NCBI RefSeq assembly: GCF_003611695.1
Contig: NZ_RAWE01000016.1
Location: 16,021 to 80,020, forward strand
DNA: 64,000 bases
Origin: Corallococcus carmarthensis
GTDB lineage: Bacteria > Myxococcota > Myxococcia > Myxococcales > Myxococcaceae
Direction of reading: 5' to 3'
The translations under genes and the position numbers were made by a program. Each line of letters opens with the position of its first letter. The first letter of the stretch is position 1. Below, one piece after another: positions 8,724 to 17,673 of the stretch. The notes under the pieces are model-generated. The model saw nothing but the letters and a program-made list of their open reading frames with translations. It was not told the origin of the DNA and did not search any database.

Positions 8724-8751
8724 GGCGTGCGGCGGAAGCCCACCGCACGCC
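8724..8751. terminator. Hairpin between convergent glycosyltransferase genes
   Basis: Nine-bp arms GGCGTGCGG (8724-8732) and CCGCACGCC (8743-8751) with a 10-nt loop lie just beyond the stop of the minus-strand gene and about 260 bp past the plus-strand gene. There is no T tract on either side, so its efficiency is uncertain; it may act bidirectionally. Confidence 0.4.
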
Positions 8752-8759
8752 TGGATGGC

Positions 8760-10004
8760 TCAGGTGGCTTCCGGCTCAGAGGGCTTCTTCGCGTCGCCGC
8801 CCACGGTCGGCGCGTTCTGGTAGAGCTCGCCCAGACCGGCCCCGATGCCGTCCCACGCGAAGGCCTCCGCCATGCGGCGAGCGTTCTGCGCGAGCCGGCT
8901 GCAGAGGTCTGGATCATTGCGCAGGCGGCGCAGCGCGGCGGCGAACTCCTCGGCGGACTCCGCGAGGAGCACGTGCTGGCCCTCCACCACCGGCAACCCT
9001 TCCACCGCGAGCCGCGTGGCCACCACGGGCACCCCCGCCGCCGCGGCCTCCAGGACCTTGAGGCGAGTCCCGCTGCCCGCGCGCAGCGGAATGGCCGTCG
9101 CCAGCGCACGCGCCAGGTACGGCGCCACCGACGGCACCGAGCCCGTCACCACCAACCGCTCGTTCTCCAGGGCGCGCACGGATGCGGGAGGACTGCGGCC
9201 CACCACCATCAGCTTGCTGGTGGCCAACTCCGAAGAAACCAGCGGCCACACCTCGCGCGCCAGCCGCAGTACCGCGTCCTCGTTGGGCCACCAGTCCATG
9301 GAGCCCACGAAGACCAGGTCGTCGCGCGCGGCCTCCTGGGGCACGAAGTCCGCCAGCTTCACGCCGTTGGGCACCACCTGCACGTGCCTTGCTCCCATGG
9401 CGCGCAGTTGCTGGGCGTCCACGTCCGAGCACGCCAGCACGGTGTCCGCCTGGCGCACGCACTCGCGCTCCAACTGCTCCACCCGCTTGAACTGCCAGTT
9501 CAGGAACGGCCGCAGCAGCGGCGCGCTCAGGGGCGCCATGCGCGCGAGCACCTGGCTCTCCACGTTGTGCTCGTCGATGACCAGGTGCGCGGCCGGGTTG
9601 AGCTGCCGCGCCAGCGGCAACAGCTGCGCCATGTGCAGGTGGTCGAAGTGGATGATGTCGAAGGGGCCGCGCTCCACCAGCACCTTGCGGAGGGCGTCCC
9701 GCAGGCCCTGGCGCGCGAAGCGGACGTAGGTGAGCGGCGTGCCCCGCAGGAAGGTCTGGGTGCTGTGGAGGGTCTCCCGGGGCGCCACGCGCGGCAGGTC
9801 CACTAGGTGCAGCCTGGAGGCCGGGACGCCCAGCGCTCCCAGCCAGCGCGTGAAGCCCGCGGCGTCGTTGCCCGCCCGGTGCACCGCGAACACGTCGAGC
9901 TCGAAGCGCGAGGCAAGGGCGCGCACCAACTCGAGCGTGCGCAGGGTGCCGCCCGTATCCGAAGGCAGCGGAACGTAGGGAAGGATGGCGAGAACGCGTC
10001 GCAC
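8760..10004 (-). CDS. GT4-family glycosyltransferase
   Basis: A 414-residue GT-B glycosyltransferase. The N terminus VLAILPYVPLPSDTGGTLRT matches the acceptor-binding loop of polysaccharide glycosyltransferases, and FDIIHFDHLHMAQ (about 100-112) follows. The donor domain has DLVFVGSMDWWPNEDAV (about 225-241), and a sugar-nucleotide loop PLRAGSGTRLKVLEAAAAG (about 298-316) takes the place of the usual E-x7-E. GTG 10004 is chosen because homology begins immediately after it; the longer frame to 10421 reads through the divergent promoter region and is not credible. The ribosome-binding site is weak. It is convergent with the coupled glycosyltransferase pair, so this is a third surface-glycan enzyme at the locus. 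Confidence 0.85.
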   Translation of the reverse strand: MRRVLAILPYVPLPSDTGGTLRTLELVRALASRFELDVFAVHRAGNDAAGFTRWLGALGVPASRLHLVDLPRVAPRETLHSTQTFLRGTPLTYVRFARQGLRDALRKVLVERGPFDIIHFDHLHMAQLLPLARQLNPAAHLVIDEHNVESQVLARMAPLSAPLLRPFLNWQFKRVEQLERECVRQADTVLACSDVDAQQLRAMGARHVQVVPNGVKLADFVPQEAARDDLVFVGSMDWWPNEDAVLRLAREVWPLVSSELATSKLMVVGRSPPASVRALENERLVVTGSVPSVAPYLARALATAIPLRAGSGTRLKVLEAAAAGVPVVATRLAVEGLPVVEGQHVLLAESAEEFAAALRRLRNDPDLCSRLAQNARRMAEAFAWDGIGAGLGELYQNAPTVGGDAKKPSEPEAT

Positions 10005-10299
10005 GGTGGGAAACCAGGCCTGCTTCAGGAGACGGGTGGAGCCGGCCGCGTGCTCCTCACCGCGGCCACCGGCTTGGTAAGCACCTGCGCGCAAGGGGCC
10101 CAGGGTCCCGCGACGCTTTCCCCTCAATGGACAACAGATCGCGAATCCGCGACCCAACGGGATGCTGCACCGCGTCTTCCGAGTGACAGCGGTATTCCCA
10201 GAAGTCTTGACCGGAGAGGTGACACCCGGCCCGGGAGGGGCCTCGAAAAGGCGCGCTGTTTCCGGCATGAGGACGCCCGGCGCAACGACGGAGGAAGCC

Positions 10300-12120
10300 A
10301 TGGGCCTTGAGCAGACGCAGGGGGCCGCGGCGCGCGAGCGCATCGCGCGGCTGCGGCAGGTGATGCGGGAGCGCGGTGTGGCGGCGGTCTGGGTGACGAC
10401 GAGCGACCCGCACCTGTCCACCTACCTGCCCGGCCGCTGGAAGGGGCGGGAGTGGGCGTCTGGGTTCACCGGCTCCCTGGGCACGCTGGTGGTGACGGCG
10501 GACTCCGCGGGCCTGTGGGTGGACAGCCGGTACTGGGATCAGGCGGACGCGCAGTTGAAGGGCAGCGGCATCGCGACGGTGCGGACGACGAACGCGCCCG
10601 GACAGTCGCACCTGGACTGGCTGGCCGCGAACGTGCCGCCAGGGCAGGTGGTGGCGGTGGACGGGGCGGTGCTGGGCCTGGGCCTGGCGCGCTCGGCGGC
10701 CGCGCAGCTGTCGGCGGCGGGGGTGGTGTTGCGCACGGACCTGGACGTGGTGGCGGAGGCCTGGGCGGACCGGCCGCGCCTGCCCGCCGCGCCCGTCTAC
10801 GCGCACGCGCTGTCACCCGTGCCTCGCACCGACAAGCTGCGGGCCGTGCGCGCGGAGATGGGCGTGCTGGGGGCGACGCACCACTTCATCTCCACGCTGG
10901 ATGATGTCGCGTGGCTGACGAACCTGCGCGGCTCGGACGTGGACTACATCCCGGTGTTCCTCGCGCACCTGCTGGTGGAGCCCGGTGGGGCCCGGCTGTT
11001 CATCGGGGAGGGCAAGGTGCCGGACGCGCTGCGCGCGCAGCTGGAGGCGGACGGCATCACCCTCCACCCGTACGACGAGGCGGCCCGCGCGCTGGGGGCG
11101 TTGTCGGACGGCACGCGGCTGCTGGTGGACCCCCGGCGCATCACCCACGGCCTGCGGCAGGCGGTGCCCAAGGGGGTGACGGTCGTGGAGGGGCTCAACC
11201 CGTCCACCGTGGCCAAGTCGCGCAAGACGGACGCGGAGTTGGGGCACTTCCGCAACGCGATGGAGCAGGACGGCGCGGCGCTGTGCGCGTTCTTCGCCTG
11301 GTTCGAGTCCGCCCTGGGCCGCGAGCCCATCACGGAGCTGACCGTGGACGAGCGGCTCTCCGCCGAACGGGCGCGGCGTCCGGGCTTCGTGTCGCTCAGC
11401 TTCTCCACCATCGCCGCGTTCAACGCGAACGCCGCGATGCCGCACTACCGGGCGACGGAAGCCTCGCACGCGACGGTGTGCCTGCCGGGGCAGAAGCCGC
11501 AAGGCCTGCTGCTCATCGACTCCGGCGGGCAGTACACGTCCGGCACCACGGACATCACCCGGGTGGTGCCGGTGGGCGAACCCACGGCCGAGCAGCGGCG
11601 CGACTTCACGTTGGTGCTGCGCGGGATGATCAACCTGTCCCGCGCCCGTTTCCCCCGGGGCACGCGTTCACCGAACCTGGACGCGCTGGCGCGAGCGCCG
11701 CTGTGGGCGGAAGGCCTGGACTATGGCCACGGCACGGGCCACGGCGTGGGCTTCTTCCTCAACGTCCACGAAGGGCCGCACGGCGTCTCCCCGACGATGC
11801 CCAATGACCTCACCACGGCGCTGGAGCCGGGGATGATCACCTCCAACGAGCCCGGCCTCTACCGCCCGGGCCGCTGGGGCATCCGCATCGAGAACCTCAT
11901 CGCCGCGGTGCCCGACCGGAAGACGGAGTTCGGCGACTTCCTGCGCTTCGAAACGCTGAGCCTCTGCCCCATCGACACGCGGCTGGTGGACCCGGCCCTG
12001 CTGTCCCGGGAGGAGACGGACTGGCTCAATGCCTATCACGCCACCGTGCGCGAAAGGCTCCAGCCCCACCTCCAGGGCGCGGCGCGCGACTGGCTGCTCC
12101 AGCGCACCCAGCCTGTCTGA
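10300..12120 (+). CDS. pepP: Xaa-Pro aminopeptidase (M24B, aminopeptidase P)
   Basis: A 606-residue peptidase that removes N-terminal residues preceding proline. The length fits the long (about 600-residue) eukaryote-like aminopeptidase P class with two creatinase-like N-terminal domains (SDPHLSTYLPGRWKGREW at about 30-47; a second domain at about 180-320) and a C-terminal pita-bread catalytic domain. Dinuclear metal ligands are visible: the two Asp of LLIDSGGQYTSGTTDITR (about 405-422), His in HGTGHGVG (about 475-482), Glu in NEPGLYRPGRWG (about 516) and Glu in IRIEN (about 530). The start is ATG 10300 with GGAGG five bases upstream; an earlier ATG at 10267 lacks this. No signal peptide, so cytosolic. 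It stands alone, divergent from a glycosyltransferase gene. Confidence 0.9.
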   Translation: MGLEQTQGAAARERIARLRQVMRERGVAAVWVTTSDPHLSTYLPGRWKGREWASGFTGSLGTLVVTADSAGLWVDSRYWDQADAQLKGSGIATVRTTNAPGQSHLDWLAANVPPGQVVAVDGAVLGLGLARSAAAQLSAAGVVLRTDLDVVAEAWADRPRLPAAPVYAHALSPVPRTDKLRAVRAEMGVLGATHHFISTLDDVAWLTNLRGSDVDYIPVFLAHLLVEPGGARLFIGEGKVPDALRAQLEADGITLHPYDEAARALGALSDGTRLLVDPRRITHGLRQAVPKGVTVVEGLNPSTVAKSRKTDAELGHFRNAMEQDGAALCAFFAWFESALGREPITELTVDERLSAERARRPGFVSLSFSTIAAFNANAAMPHYRATEASHATVCLPGQKPQGLLLIDSGGQYTSGTTDITRVVPVGEPTAEQRRDFTLVLRGMINLSRARFPRGTRSPNLDALARAPLWAEGLDYGHGTGHGVGFFLNVHEGPHGVSPTMPNDLTTALEPGMITSNEPGLYRPGRWGIRIENLIAAVPDRKTEFGDFLRFETLSLCPIDTRLVDPALLSREETDWLNAYHATVRERLQPHLQGAARDWLLQRTQPV

Positions 12121-12238
12121 ACCGCTCTGCTCTCGACCCAACGGAAAGACAGACGCGCGGCTGGACGTGCTGCTCCGGAAACACGCATGCTGGGCCGCGC
12201 GGGGGGGCCGGCCCCGCATGTGATTGGAAGGACTTCGC

Positions 12239-12346
12239 ATGCTGATGTGCTCGCCCGTCCGTGACGCCCAGTCCGACTGCCGGGAGCGCTACGCCTGCAA
12301 CGGCGTCAGCAACACGGGCCTCAAGGCCTGTCAGGTCAAGCTGTAG
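12239..12346 (+). CDS. Small Cys-rich ORF (35 residues)
   Basis: A short reading frame (MLMCSPVRDAQSDCRERYAC followed by NGVSNTGLKACQVKL) starting at ATG 12239 with a strong GGAAGGA six bases upstream and an in-frame stop (TGA) at 12221. It has four cysteines in 35 residues (positions 4, 14, 20, 31), with no signal peptide. It sits alone in the gap between aminopeptidase P and the sialidase-like lipoprotein. The ribosome-binding site and the even Cys count argue for a real micro-protein, perhaps a small metal- or disulfide-stabilised peptide, but no family is recognised. Confidence 0.45.
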   Translation: MLMCSPVRDAQSDCRERYACNGVSNTGLKACQVKL

Positions 12347-12413
12347 ACGCCAGGGCTTGATTTGCAGGCTTGGCGCTTGATGCTTGGAATCCGGTGAGAG
12401 CAGGCTTGCGGGC

Positions 12414-13595
12414 ATGAATGCTCCCGCCGGGTCTCTTCGTTCCCGCTCCGCCCGCCGTTTCATGACGGGGATGCTGCTCACGGTTTCGTTCGGGGCCTGT
12501 GCGCCGGAGGAGGCCGTCGAGGATTCCCTGTCCGTGGCCCAGGTGGAGTCAACGCTTCCGGCGGGAGGCTGGCGGGTGCTGATGCCGGGTGGAGGCGGGC
12601 CCATCCGGGGCATCACCCGCCGCTCGGATGGCGTGCTCATCGGCGGCGCCAGCTGGGGGCACGGCATCGACGTGTGGACGAGCGCGAATGGGGGCGCGAG
12701 CTGGACGCTGCACGGCTCCGTCGCCAACAACCCGAACGTGGAGTTCGGCGACGTCACGATGCGAGCCATCCCGGGCACGCACACCGTCTTCTGTGCCTTC
12801 CGCGAGTACGCCAACGGCCAGTGGCGCGTCACCATCACCCGCAGCGACAACGACGGCGACGGCTGGGTCTACGACAGCACCGTCGCCGGTCCCACGACGC
12901 GCTTCGTGGGCGCGCCCTTCCTCTTCCAGCGCGGCAACGGCGACCTTCAGGTCTATTACGACTCCGAGCTGCTGGCCGCGCAGGGCGGCTACCCCGGCCA
13001 CCAGTGGATCGCCATGCAGGGCCGGCAGGGCACCACCGGCGCCTGGAACGCGTACGGAACGGTGACGGTGTCGCGCGACAAGCGGGCCGGCGCGCTCAGC
13101 CGCGAGGGCATGCCCACGGTGGTGCAGCTCTCTGGAGACCGCATCATGGCCGTCGTGGAGGGCGTGGAGGCGTTCCCCACGGGTGGGGCTCGCGCCAATG
13201 TCATCAACGCCGTGCAGTCCTGGGACGGGGGCCGCACCTGGGACGACTCGCTGCGCCGCACGGTGTATGCCTCACGCATCGACCCGGGCTCCGGCCGCCG
13301 CTACAACGCCTACGTCCCCTATGCCATCCGCGTGGGTAACGGCCCGGTGGGCGTCGCGTTCTGCACGGACGAGGACAAGGCCGGTCCCCCTGACCTCTCC
13401 AGCGCGCCGGTGGATCAACGCAACTGCCACGTGGGCTTCGTGCTGACCACGAGCACCTTCGAGTCCTGGTCCGCGCCCACCCCCATCTGGACGGGCACCT
13501 CGCGCAACTACACCCCCGGCCTCTTCGAGCGCGCCCCCAACGACGTCATCGCCCTCATCGATGGATTGGGCACCCAGCGCGTCCTGGTGCGGTAG
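12414..13595 (+). CDS. Sialidase/BNR-repeat-like lipoprotein (possible GH93-type)
   Basis: A 393-residue exported protein. The N-terminal basic/hydrophobic segment ends SFGAC (Cys about 29), a plausible lipobox. The body looks like a beta-propeller with BNR/Asp-box motifs: TSANGGASWTL (about 90) and SWDGGRTWDDS (about 275), plus ITRSDNDGDGW at about 141. YYDSELLAAQGGYPGHQWI and a second GRRYNAYVPYAIRV segment resemble GH93/sialidase-like propellers that cleave or bind terminal sugars. Acidic catalytic residues cannot be assigned from reading alone. ATG 12414 is used; the ribosome-binding site is weak. It may be a glycan hydrolase or a lectin-like propeller. Confidence 0.72.
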   Translation: MNAPAGSLRSRSARRFMTGMLLTVSFGACAPEEAVEDSLSVAQVESTLPAGGWRVLMPGGGGPIRGITRRSDGVLIGGASWGHGIDVWTSANGGASWTLHGSVANNPNVEFGDVTMRAIPGTHTVFCAFREYANGQWRVTITRSDNDGDGWVYDSTVAGPTTRFVGAPFLFQRGNGDLQVYYDSELLAAQGGYPGHQWIAMQGRQGTTGAWNAYGTVTVSRDKRAGALSREGMPTVVQLSGDRIMAVVEGVEAFPTGGARANVINAVQSWDGGRTWDDSLRRTVYASRIDPGSGRRYNAYVPYAIRVGNGPVGVAFCTDEDKAGPPDLSSAPVDQRNCHVGFVLTTSTFESWSAPTPIWTGTSRNYTPGLFERAPNDVIALIDGLGTQRVLVR

Positions 13596-13624
13596 CACGT
13601 CCGGACAGTGTCTGTTACCGGGGA

Positions 13625-14041
13625 ATGGCCAGGATGCAGGACATGGGATGGATTGTGCCCATGTCCACGTCCCCGTCGTCGAGCCGCTGGCTGCTGACCG
13701 CGTTCCTCTTCTGGAGCTTCGGGCTCGTGCATGTCTTTCCCTTCCTGGGGGTCTACATGCTGATGTTCAACAAGCAGTACGCCCCGGCGATGCTCGTCGG
13801 CTTCGCCCTCACCGGCCTGGGCCTGGGCCTCGTCCAGGCCCTCACGCGCGGTCCCAGGGCGCTGCTGTTCACCCCGGCGTCGTTCCTCGCGGGGTGGGCG
13901 CCGTTGCCGCTGCTCATGGCCGCGAACGTCCCTTTCAGCACCGTGTCGGCACTCACGCTGCTCGCCTCCGTCGGGTGCATCTGCCTGGGGCAGTGGGCGC
14001 TCAACGCCGAGCGCGGGCCGCAATCACCCTCGGGGGCATGA
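13625..14041 (+). CDS. Small polytopic membrane protein
   Basis: A 138-residue protein with four likely transmembrane helices: about 23-45 (WLLTAFLFWSFGLVHVFPFL), 54-72 (AMLVGFALTGLGLGLV), 80-100 (LLFTPASFLAGWAPLPLLMA) and 105-128. No charged catalytic motif is visible and I do not recognise the family. The start is uncertain: ATG 13625 has GGGGA immediately upstream, while ATG 13634 (MQDMGW) and ATG 13661 (MSTSPSS) are alternatives with better spacing or family-like beginnings. It begins 29 bp after the sialidase-like gene and could be cotranscribed with it. Confidence 0.65.
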   Translation: MARMQDMGWIVPMSTSPSSSRWLLTAFLFWSFGLVHVFPFLGVYMLMFNKQYAPAMLVGFALTGLGLGLVQALTRGPRALLFTPASFLAGWAPLPLLMAANVPFSTVSALTLLASVGCICLGQWALNAERGPQSPSGA

Positions 14042-14138
14042 CGCGACCGGGCGACGAGAGGGGGGCCTCCGGGAGGCATCCATTGCGTCCGCTATGCCTT
14101 CCCGCGTCATGCGGGGCGCGCGCATTTCCTGAAACCAG

Positions 14139-14174
14139 CCGAGGGGACATTGCGTATCGGGGCGGTCCCCTCGG
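14139..14174. terminator. Inverted repeat between 13625 gene and the helical repeat protein
   Basis: Ten-bp perfect arms CCGAGGGGAC (14139-14148) and GTCCCCTCGG (14165-14174) around a 16-nt loop. The right arm can alternatively pair with a following GGGGAC (14173-14178). It lies about 100 bp past the 13625 gene and about 95 bp before ATG 14271. It may be a terminator of the former or a leader structure of the latter; there is no T run. Confidence 0.4.
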
Positions 14175-14270
14175 GGACTCGCGCGAACGCGGGAGCCCAG
14201 GCAACATTCGCGGCGAAATGTAGAGAATCCGGGGAACTTTCTCGGTTCCTAAAAGGTAGGAGTTCCGCTC

Positions 14271-17200
14271 ATGTCCACCCCTATTGATGGCGGCGCCGCC
14301 GCTGCCGCCCGTGCCGCCGCCGAAGCCGCCGCCCGCGCCGCCGCCGAGGCCGCTGCTCGCGCCGCCGCCGAGGCCGCCGCGAAGGCCGCCGCCGAGCAGG
14401 CCGCGAAGCAGCAACAGCAGCAGCCGCAGACGAAGCAGCCCACGGTGAAGCTGTTCCAGAACGATCAGTTCTCCTCGGCGGGGCCGCAGAACCGCAACGG
14501 CGTGAACCGGCTGACGGGTGAGACGACCAACCCCTTCGCCACGCCGCTCTCCTCCAATGGCAACGCGCGCCCGGTCAACGCCCCGGCGGGACAGAACGTC
14601 GCCGCCCCGGCGGCGGAGCCGAAGCCGCCCCACGCGGAGGCGCTGCCCGACAAGGCGGAGGACCTGCCCAAGCTCTTCCCGGAGCTGAAGGACAAGAAGA
14701 AGGAGGACCTGCAGAAGGCCTATGACTCGCTCAACAAGCTGGGCACCGGCTCCTTCTCGGAGAAGGCCACGGCCCTGGGCGAGCTGGCCTCGCAGTTCCC
14801 GGAGACGGTCCCCAACGCGCTGGAGCGCCTGGGCCTCAAGGACGACAAGCTGGCGAAGCTGGCCACCAACTCCGACGCGCTCACCTCGCTGGGCAAGCTG
14901 ACGGACCCCAAGGCGAGCAAGACCGACAAGGCGCAGGCCGCCCTCACCCTGGCGAAGGCCGCCGGCGACGCCTTCGCGCCGGAGGACCTGAAGGGCGTGC
15001 TGGACACCGCGCTCAAGGGCCTGCCCGCCGCGGACAAGCTGGTGGGGGCCATTGGCAAGTGGACGGACCCCAACGCCTCCGCCACCGACAAGGCCACCGC
15101 CACGCTGGAGCTGGGCAAGGCGCTCAAGGACTTCGCCGGGGACAAGTTCCCGGCGCTCGCCAACGACCTGCGCAAGCTGGACGGGTCGCTGCGCGCCGCG
15201 GGCTCCGCCATCACCCTGGCGGACCCCAACGCGTCCACGCAGGACAAGGCGCTGGCCGCCGCGCAGCTCCTGGCGGAGGTGCCCGACCTCAAGAAGGACC
15301 TCAAGGCCTTCACGGACGTCCTCAAGAACGCGGGCGTGAAGAACGCGACGGACGTGGCCCAGCAGGGCACGCAGCTGGCCAACGTGAAGGTGAAGGGGCT
15401 GGATCCGCAGCTCGCGTCCAAGCTCACGCCGGATCAGCTGAAGAAGCTGGAGTCCGCCGCCACCAAGCTGGGCGGTCCGGAGTCGCTGGAGGGCGCGCTC
15501 AAGGGCATCACCGACCCCAAGGCCCTGGACAACCTGGTGGGCCAGCTGGGCAAGGCGGACGCCGCGGCCGGCAAGCGGCTGGTGAGCGCCCTGGGCGGCA
15601 TGGAGCACAAGGCCCTCAACGAGGTCCTGTCGGATCCGAAGACGACGGAGCAGTTCGCGAAGCTCGCGGGCAAGCTGGACGACGAAGCCGGCAAGGTGCT
15701 GTCCAAGCTCGTCACGGACATGGACCCGAGCGCGGTCAAGGCGCTGCTCAAGTTCACGGACGGCGTCGGCGCGGACGCGCTCAACACCACCGTGAAGGGC
15801 CTGGGCCCGCTGCTGGACAAGGCGGGCAGCAAGCTCGTCGGCCAGGGCCTCAAGGTGATGGAGAAGGTGCTGGGCAAGGTCGGCGTGGAGATCACCGCTG
15901 ACGTGGCCGGCAAGGTCTTCAAGAACCTGGCGAAGGTCGTCCCGGTGGCGGGCGCGCTGCCCAACGCCATCGACGCGGCGAAGTACGAGAAGGAATCGCT
16001 GGAGCTGCACGGCAAGAACAACGACCTGGGCTACTTCGCGCACACCGCCGCGGCGCTGAACGTCGCGGACGCGGGCATTGGCATCGCGTTGGACCTCACC
16101 GGCGTGGGCGTGGCCGCGGACGTGGGCGCCAGCGTGCTCTTGGGCGCCGCCGAGCTGGCGATGGACATCGGCTTCAGCCAGGAGAAGGCCAAGTTCGAGG
16201 CCGACCCCGAGGGCTACAAGGCCCCGGACTGGATGAAGGCCGTGAACCTGGCGGGCGCCGCGGCCCAGGGCCCCGCGGGCCTGGCGCACATGGCCGCGTA
16301 CTACGGGCCGGAGGGCACCGCGCAGCTCATCCAGTGGGGCGTGGAGAAGGCCGCCAAGGGCGCCGTGAAGGCCGCCGAGTTCGTGGGCGTGTCCCAGGCG
16401 GAGCTGGCCGGCGAGGGCCTCAAGGGGGCCGCGAAGGTCATCCACAAGCTGGCGGACGTGGTGCGCAACCCGTCCAAGTACGGCGAGGCCGCGGTGAAGG
16501 CGGCCACCGAGGCCTTCAACACCGCCATCGAGAAGGGCGGCGAGCTGGCGAAGGAGGCCAAGGAGGTCCTCGACGGCGTCATCGACGGGGCGAAGAAGCT
16601 GGGCGAGAAGGGCCTGGAGACGCTCAAGTACATCGCGCAGAACCCGGGCGAGGCCGCGAAGAAGGCGCTCGACGGCATCAAGAGCGTGGTGGACTCCGGC
16701 GTGGACCTGGCCACGGACGCCGGCAAGGCGCTCTACAAGCAGGCCGTCTCCACGCTGAATGACCTGAAGGCCGGCTACGACAAGCTCACCGGCGCCGCGA
16801 AGGAGAAGGCCAAGGAGCTCATCGACGGCGCGACGACGCTCGTGTCCAACACGGTGAACAAGGCCAAGGAGCTGGGCGAGAAGGGCCTGGAGCTCTTGGC
16901 CTGGACGGCCCAGAACCCGGGCGAGGCCGCGGCCAAGGCGAAGGAGGCCCTTGGTGACGCCCTGGCCAAGGGCGGCGAGCTGGCGAAGAAGGCCTGGGAG
17001 TCCGTGAAGGACCTGGGCGCGAAGGGCGCCGAGCTGGCGGAGGGCCTGGTGAAGGGCCTGGCCAACGCGGGCGAGCAGGCCGTGGAGACGCTCAAGTACA
17101 TCGCCAACAACCCCGGCGAGGCGCTCACCAAGGCCGGCGAGTGGGTGGGCGGCGCGCTGTCGGACATGGCCCGCAAGGGCGGCGAGCTGGCCTCCAAGGC

Positions 17201-17609
17201 GGCGGGTGCCATCAAGGACTTCGTCGACAACCGCGTCACGTGGGCCAAGGACTTCGCCAAGGACCTGCTCAAGGACGGCGTGGAGTCCTTCAAGAACGTC
17301 GCCAAGGCCTGGAAGGACAACCTCACGGAGGGCGGCAAGGAGCTGCTCGTCGCCGTGGCGGACCTGGGCGACGCGGGCGTGGACGCGCTCAAGGACCTGG
17401 CCGGCGCGGGCGGTCAGCTGGCGGAGGCCGCCGTCAACCACCTGGGCGACATGGCGAAGAAGGGCGTGGATGCCGCCAAGGACGCGCTCGGGACCCTGGC
17501 GGACCTGGGCGGCGAAGTGGGCGAGCTGGCCGGGGATGTGGCCGGCAAGGTGAAGGACTTCTTCGACAGCATCATCCCAGACGACATCCCCGGCATCCCG
17601 GGCATCTAG
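14271..17609 (+). CDS. Ala/Lys-rich helical repeat protein with central hydrophobic region
   Basis: A 1112-residue protein that I do not recognise. It starts at ATG 14271 with AGGAG eight bases upstream and has no signal peptide. Residues 8-46 are an almost pure (AAARAAAE)-type helix, a natural analogue of rigid EAAAK linkers, followed by a Q run and the linker LFQNDQFSSAG (61-71). Residues about 120-560 are amphipathic helices with repeats such as LTDPKASKTDKAQAALTLAK, WTDPNASATDKATATLELGK and LADPNASTQDKALAAAQLLA. Residues about 590-640 are strikingly hydrophobic (VADAGIGIALDLTGVGVAAD, then VGASVLLGAAELAMDIGF), like a membrane-inserting hairpin. The C-terminal third repeats about every 100 residues (KYIAQNPGEAAKKAL, AWTAQNPGEAAAKAK, KYIANNPGEALTKAG), in LEA/apolipoprotein style. 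It ends IPDDIPGIPGI. A pore-forming, surface or desiccation-protective role are all only possibilities. Confidence 0.78.
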   Translation: MSTPIDGGAAAAARAAAEAAARAAAEAAARAAAEAAAKAAAEQAAKQQQQQPQTKQPTVKLFQNDQFSSAGPQNRNGVNRLTGETTNPFATPLSSNGNARPVNAPAGQNVAAPAAEPKPPHAEALPDKAEDLPKLFPELKDKKKEDLQKAYDSLNKLGTGSFSEKATALGELASQFPETVPNALERLGLKDDKLAKLATNSDALTSLGKLTDPKASKTDKAQAALTLAKAAGDAFAPEDLKGVLDTALKGLPAADKLVGAIGKWTDPNASATDKATATLELGKALKDFAGDKFPALANDLRKLDGSLRAAGSAITLADPNASTQDKALAAAQLLAEVPDLKKDLKAFTDVLKNAGVKNATDVAQQGTQLANVKVKGLDPQLASKLTPDQLKKLESAATKLGGPESLEGALKGITDPKALDNLVGQLGKADAAAGKRLVSALGGMEHKALNEVLSDPKTTEQFAKLAGKLDDEAGKVLSKLVTDMDPSAVKALLKFTDGVGADALNTTVKGLGPLLDKAGSKLVGQGLKVMEKVLGKVGVEITADVAGKVFKNLAKVVPVAGALPNAIDAAKYEKESLELHGKNNDLGYFAHTAAALNVADAGIGIALDLTGVGVAADVGASVLLGAAELAMDIGFSQEKAKFEADPEGYKAPDWMKAVNLAGAAAQGPAGLAHMAAYYGPEGTAQLIQWGVEKAAKGAVKAAEFVGVSQAELAGEGLKGAAKVIHKLADVVRNPSKYGEAAVKAATEAFNTAIEKGGELAKEAKEVLDGVIDGAKKLGEKGLETLKYIAQNPGEAAKKALDGIKSVVDSGVDLATDAGKALYKQAVSTLNDLKAGYDKLTGAAKEKAKELIDGATTLVSNTVNKAKELGEKGLELLAWTAQNPGEAAAKAKEALGDALAKGGELAKKAWESVKDLGAKGAELAEGLVKGLANAGEQAVETLKYIANNPGEALTKAGEWVGGALSDMARKGGELASKAAGAIKDFVDNRVTWAKDFAKDLLKDGVESFKNVAKAWKDNLTEGGKELLVAVADLGDAGVDALKDLAGAGGQLAEAAVNHLGDMAKKGVDAAKDALGTLADLGGEVGELAGDVAGKVKDFFDSIIPDDIPGIPGI

Positions 17610-17637
17610 TCCTCCACGTCACAGGCCTGTAGCGCCC

Positions 17638-17673
17638 AACGGGGTCTGTTCCTTCACGGGAACAGGCCCCGTT
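17638..17673 (+). terminator. Strong hairpin after the helical repeat protein
   Basis: Fifteen-bp arms AACGGGGTCTGTTCC (17638-17652) and GGAACAGGCCCCGTT (17659-17673), with one G-T wobble and a 6-nt loop, start 29 bp after the stop at 17609. Only a short T pair follows. It is the clearest terminator-like structure in the window. Confidence 0.65.

Noticed and set aside
10005..10299. N-terminal extensions of the GT4 and aminopeptidase P frames
   Set aside because: Both open frames cross the divergent intergenic region; family homology and the GGAGG at 10290 support the shorter starts.
14001..17441. 1146-residue antisense reading frame over the helical repeat protein
   Set aside because: Leu/Arg/Gly/His-rich low-complexity product mirrors the opposite-strand Ala/Lys-rich codons, which is expected in high-GC DNA; no start context or domains.
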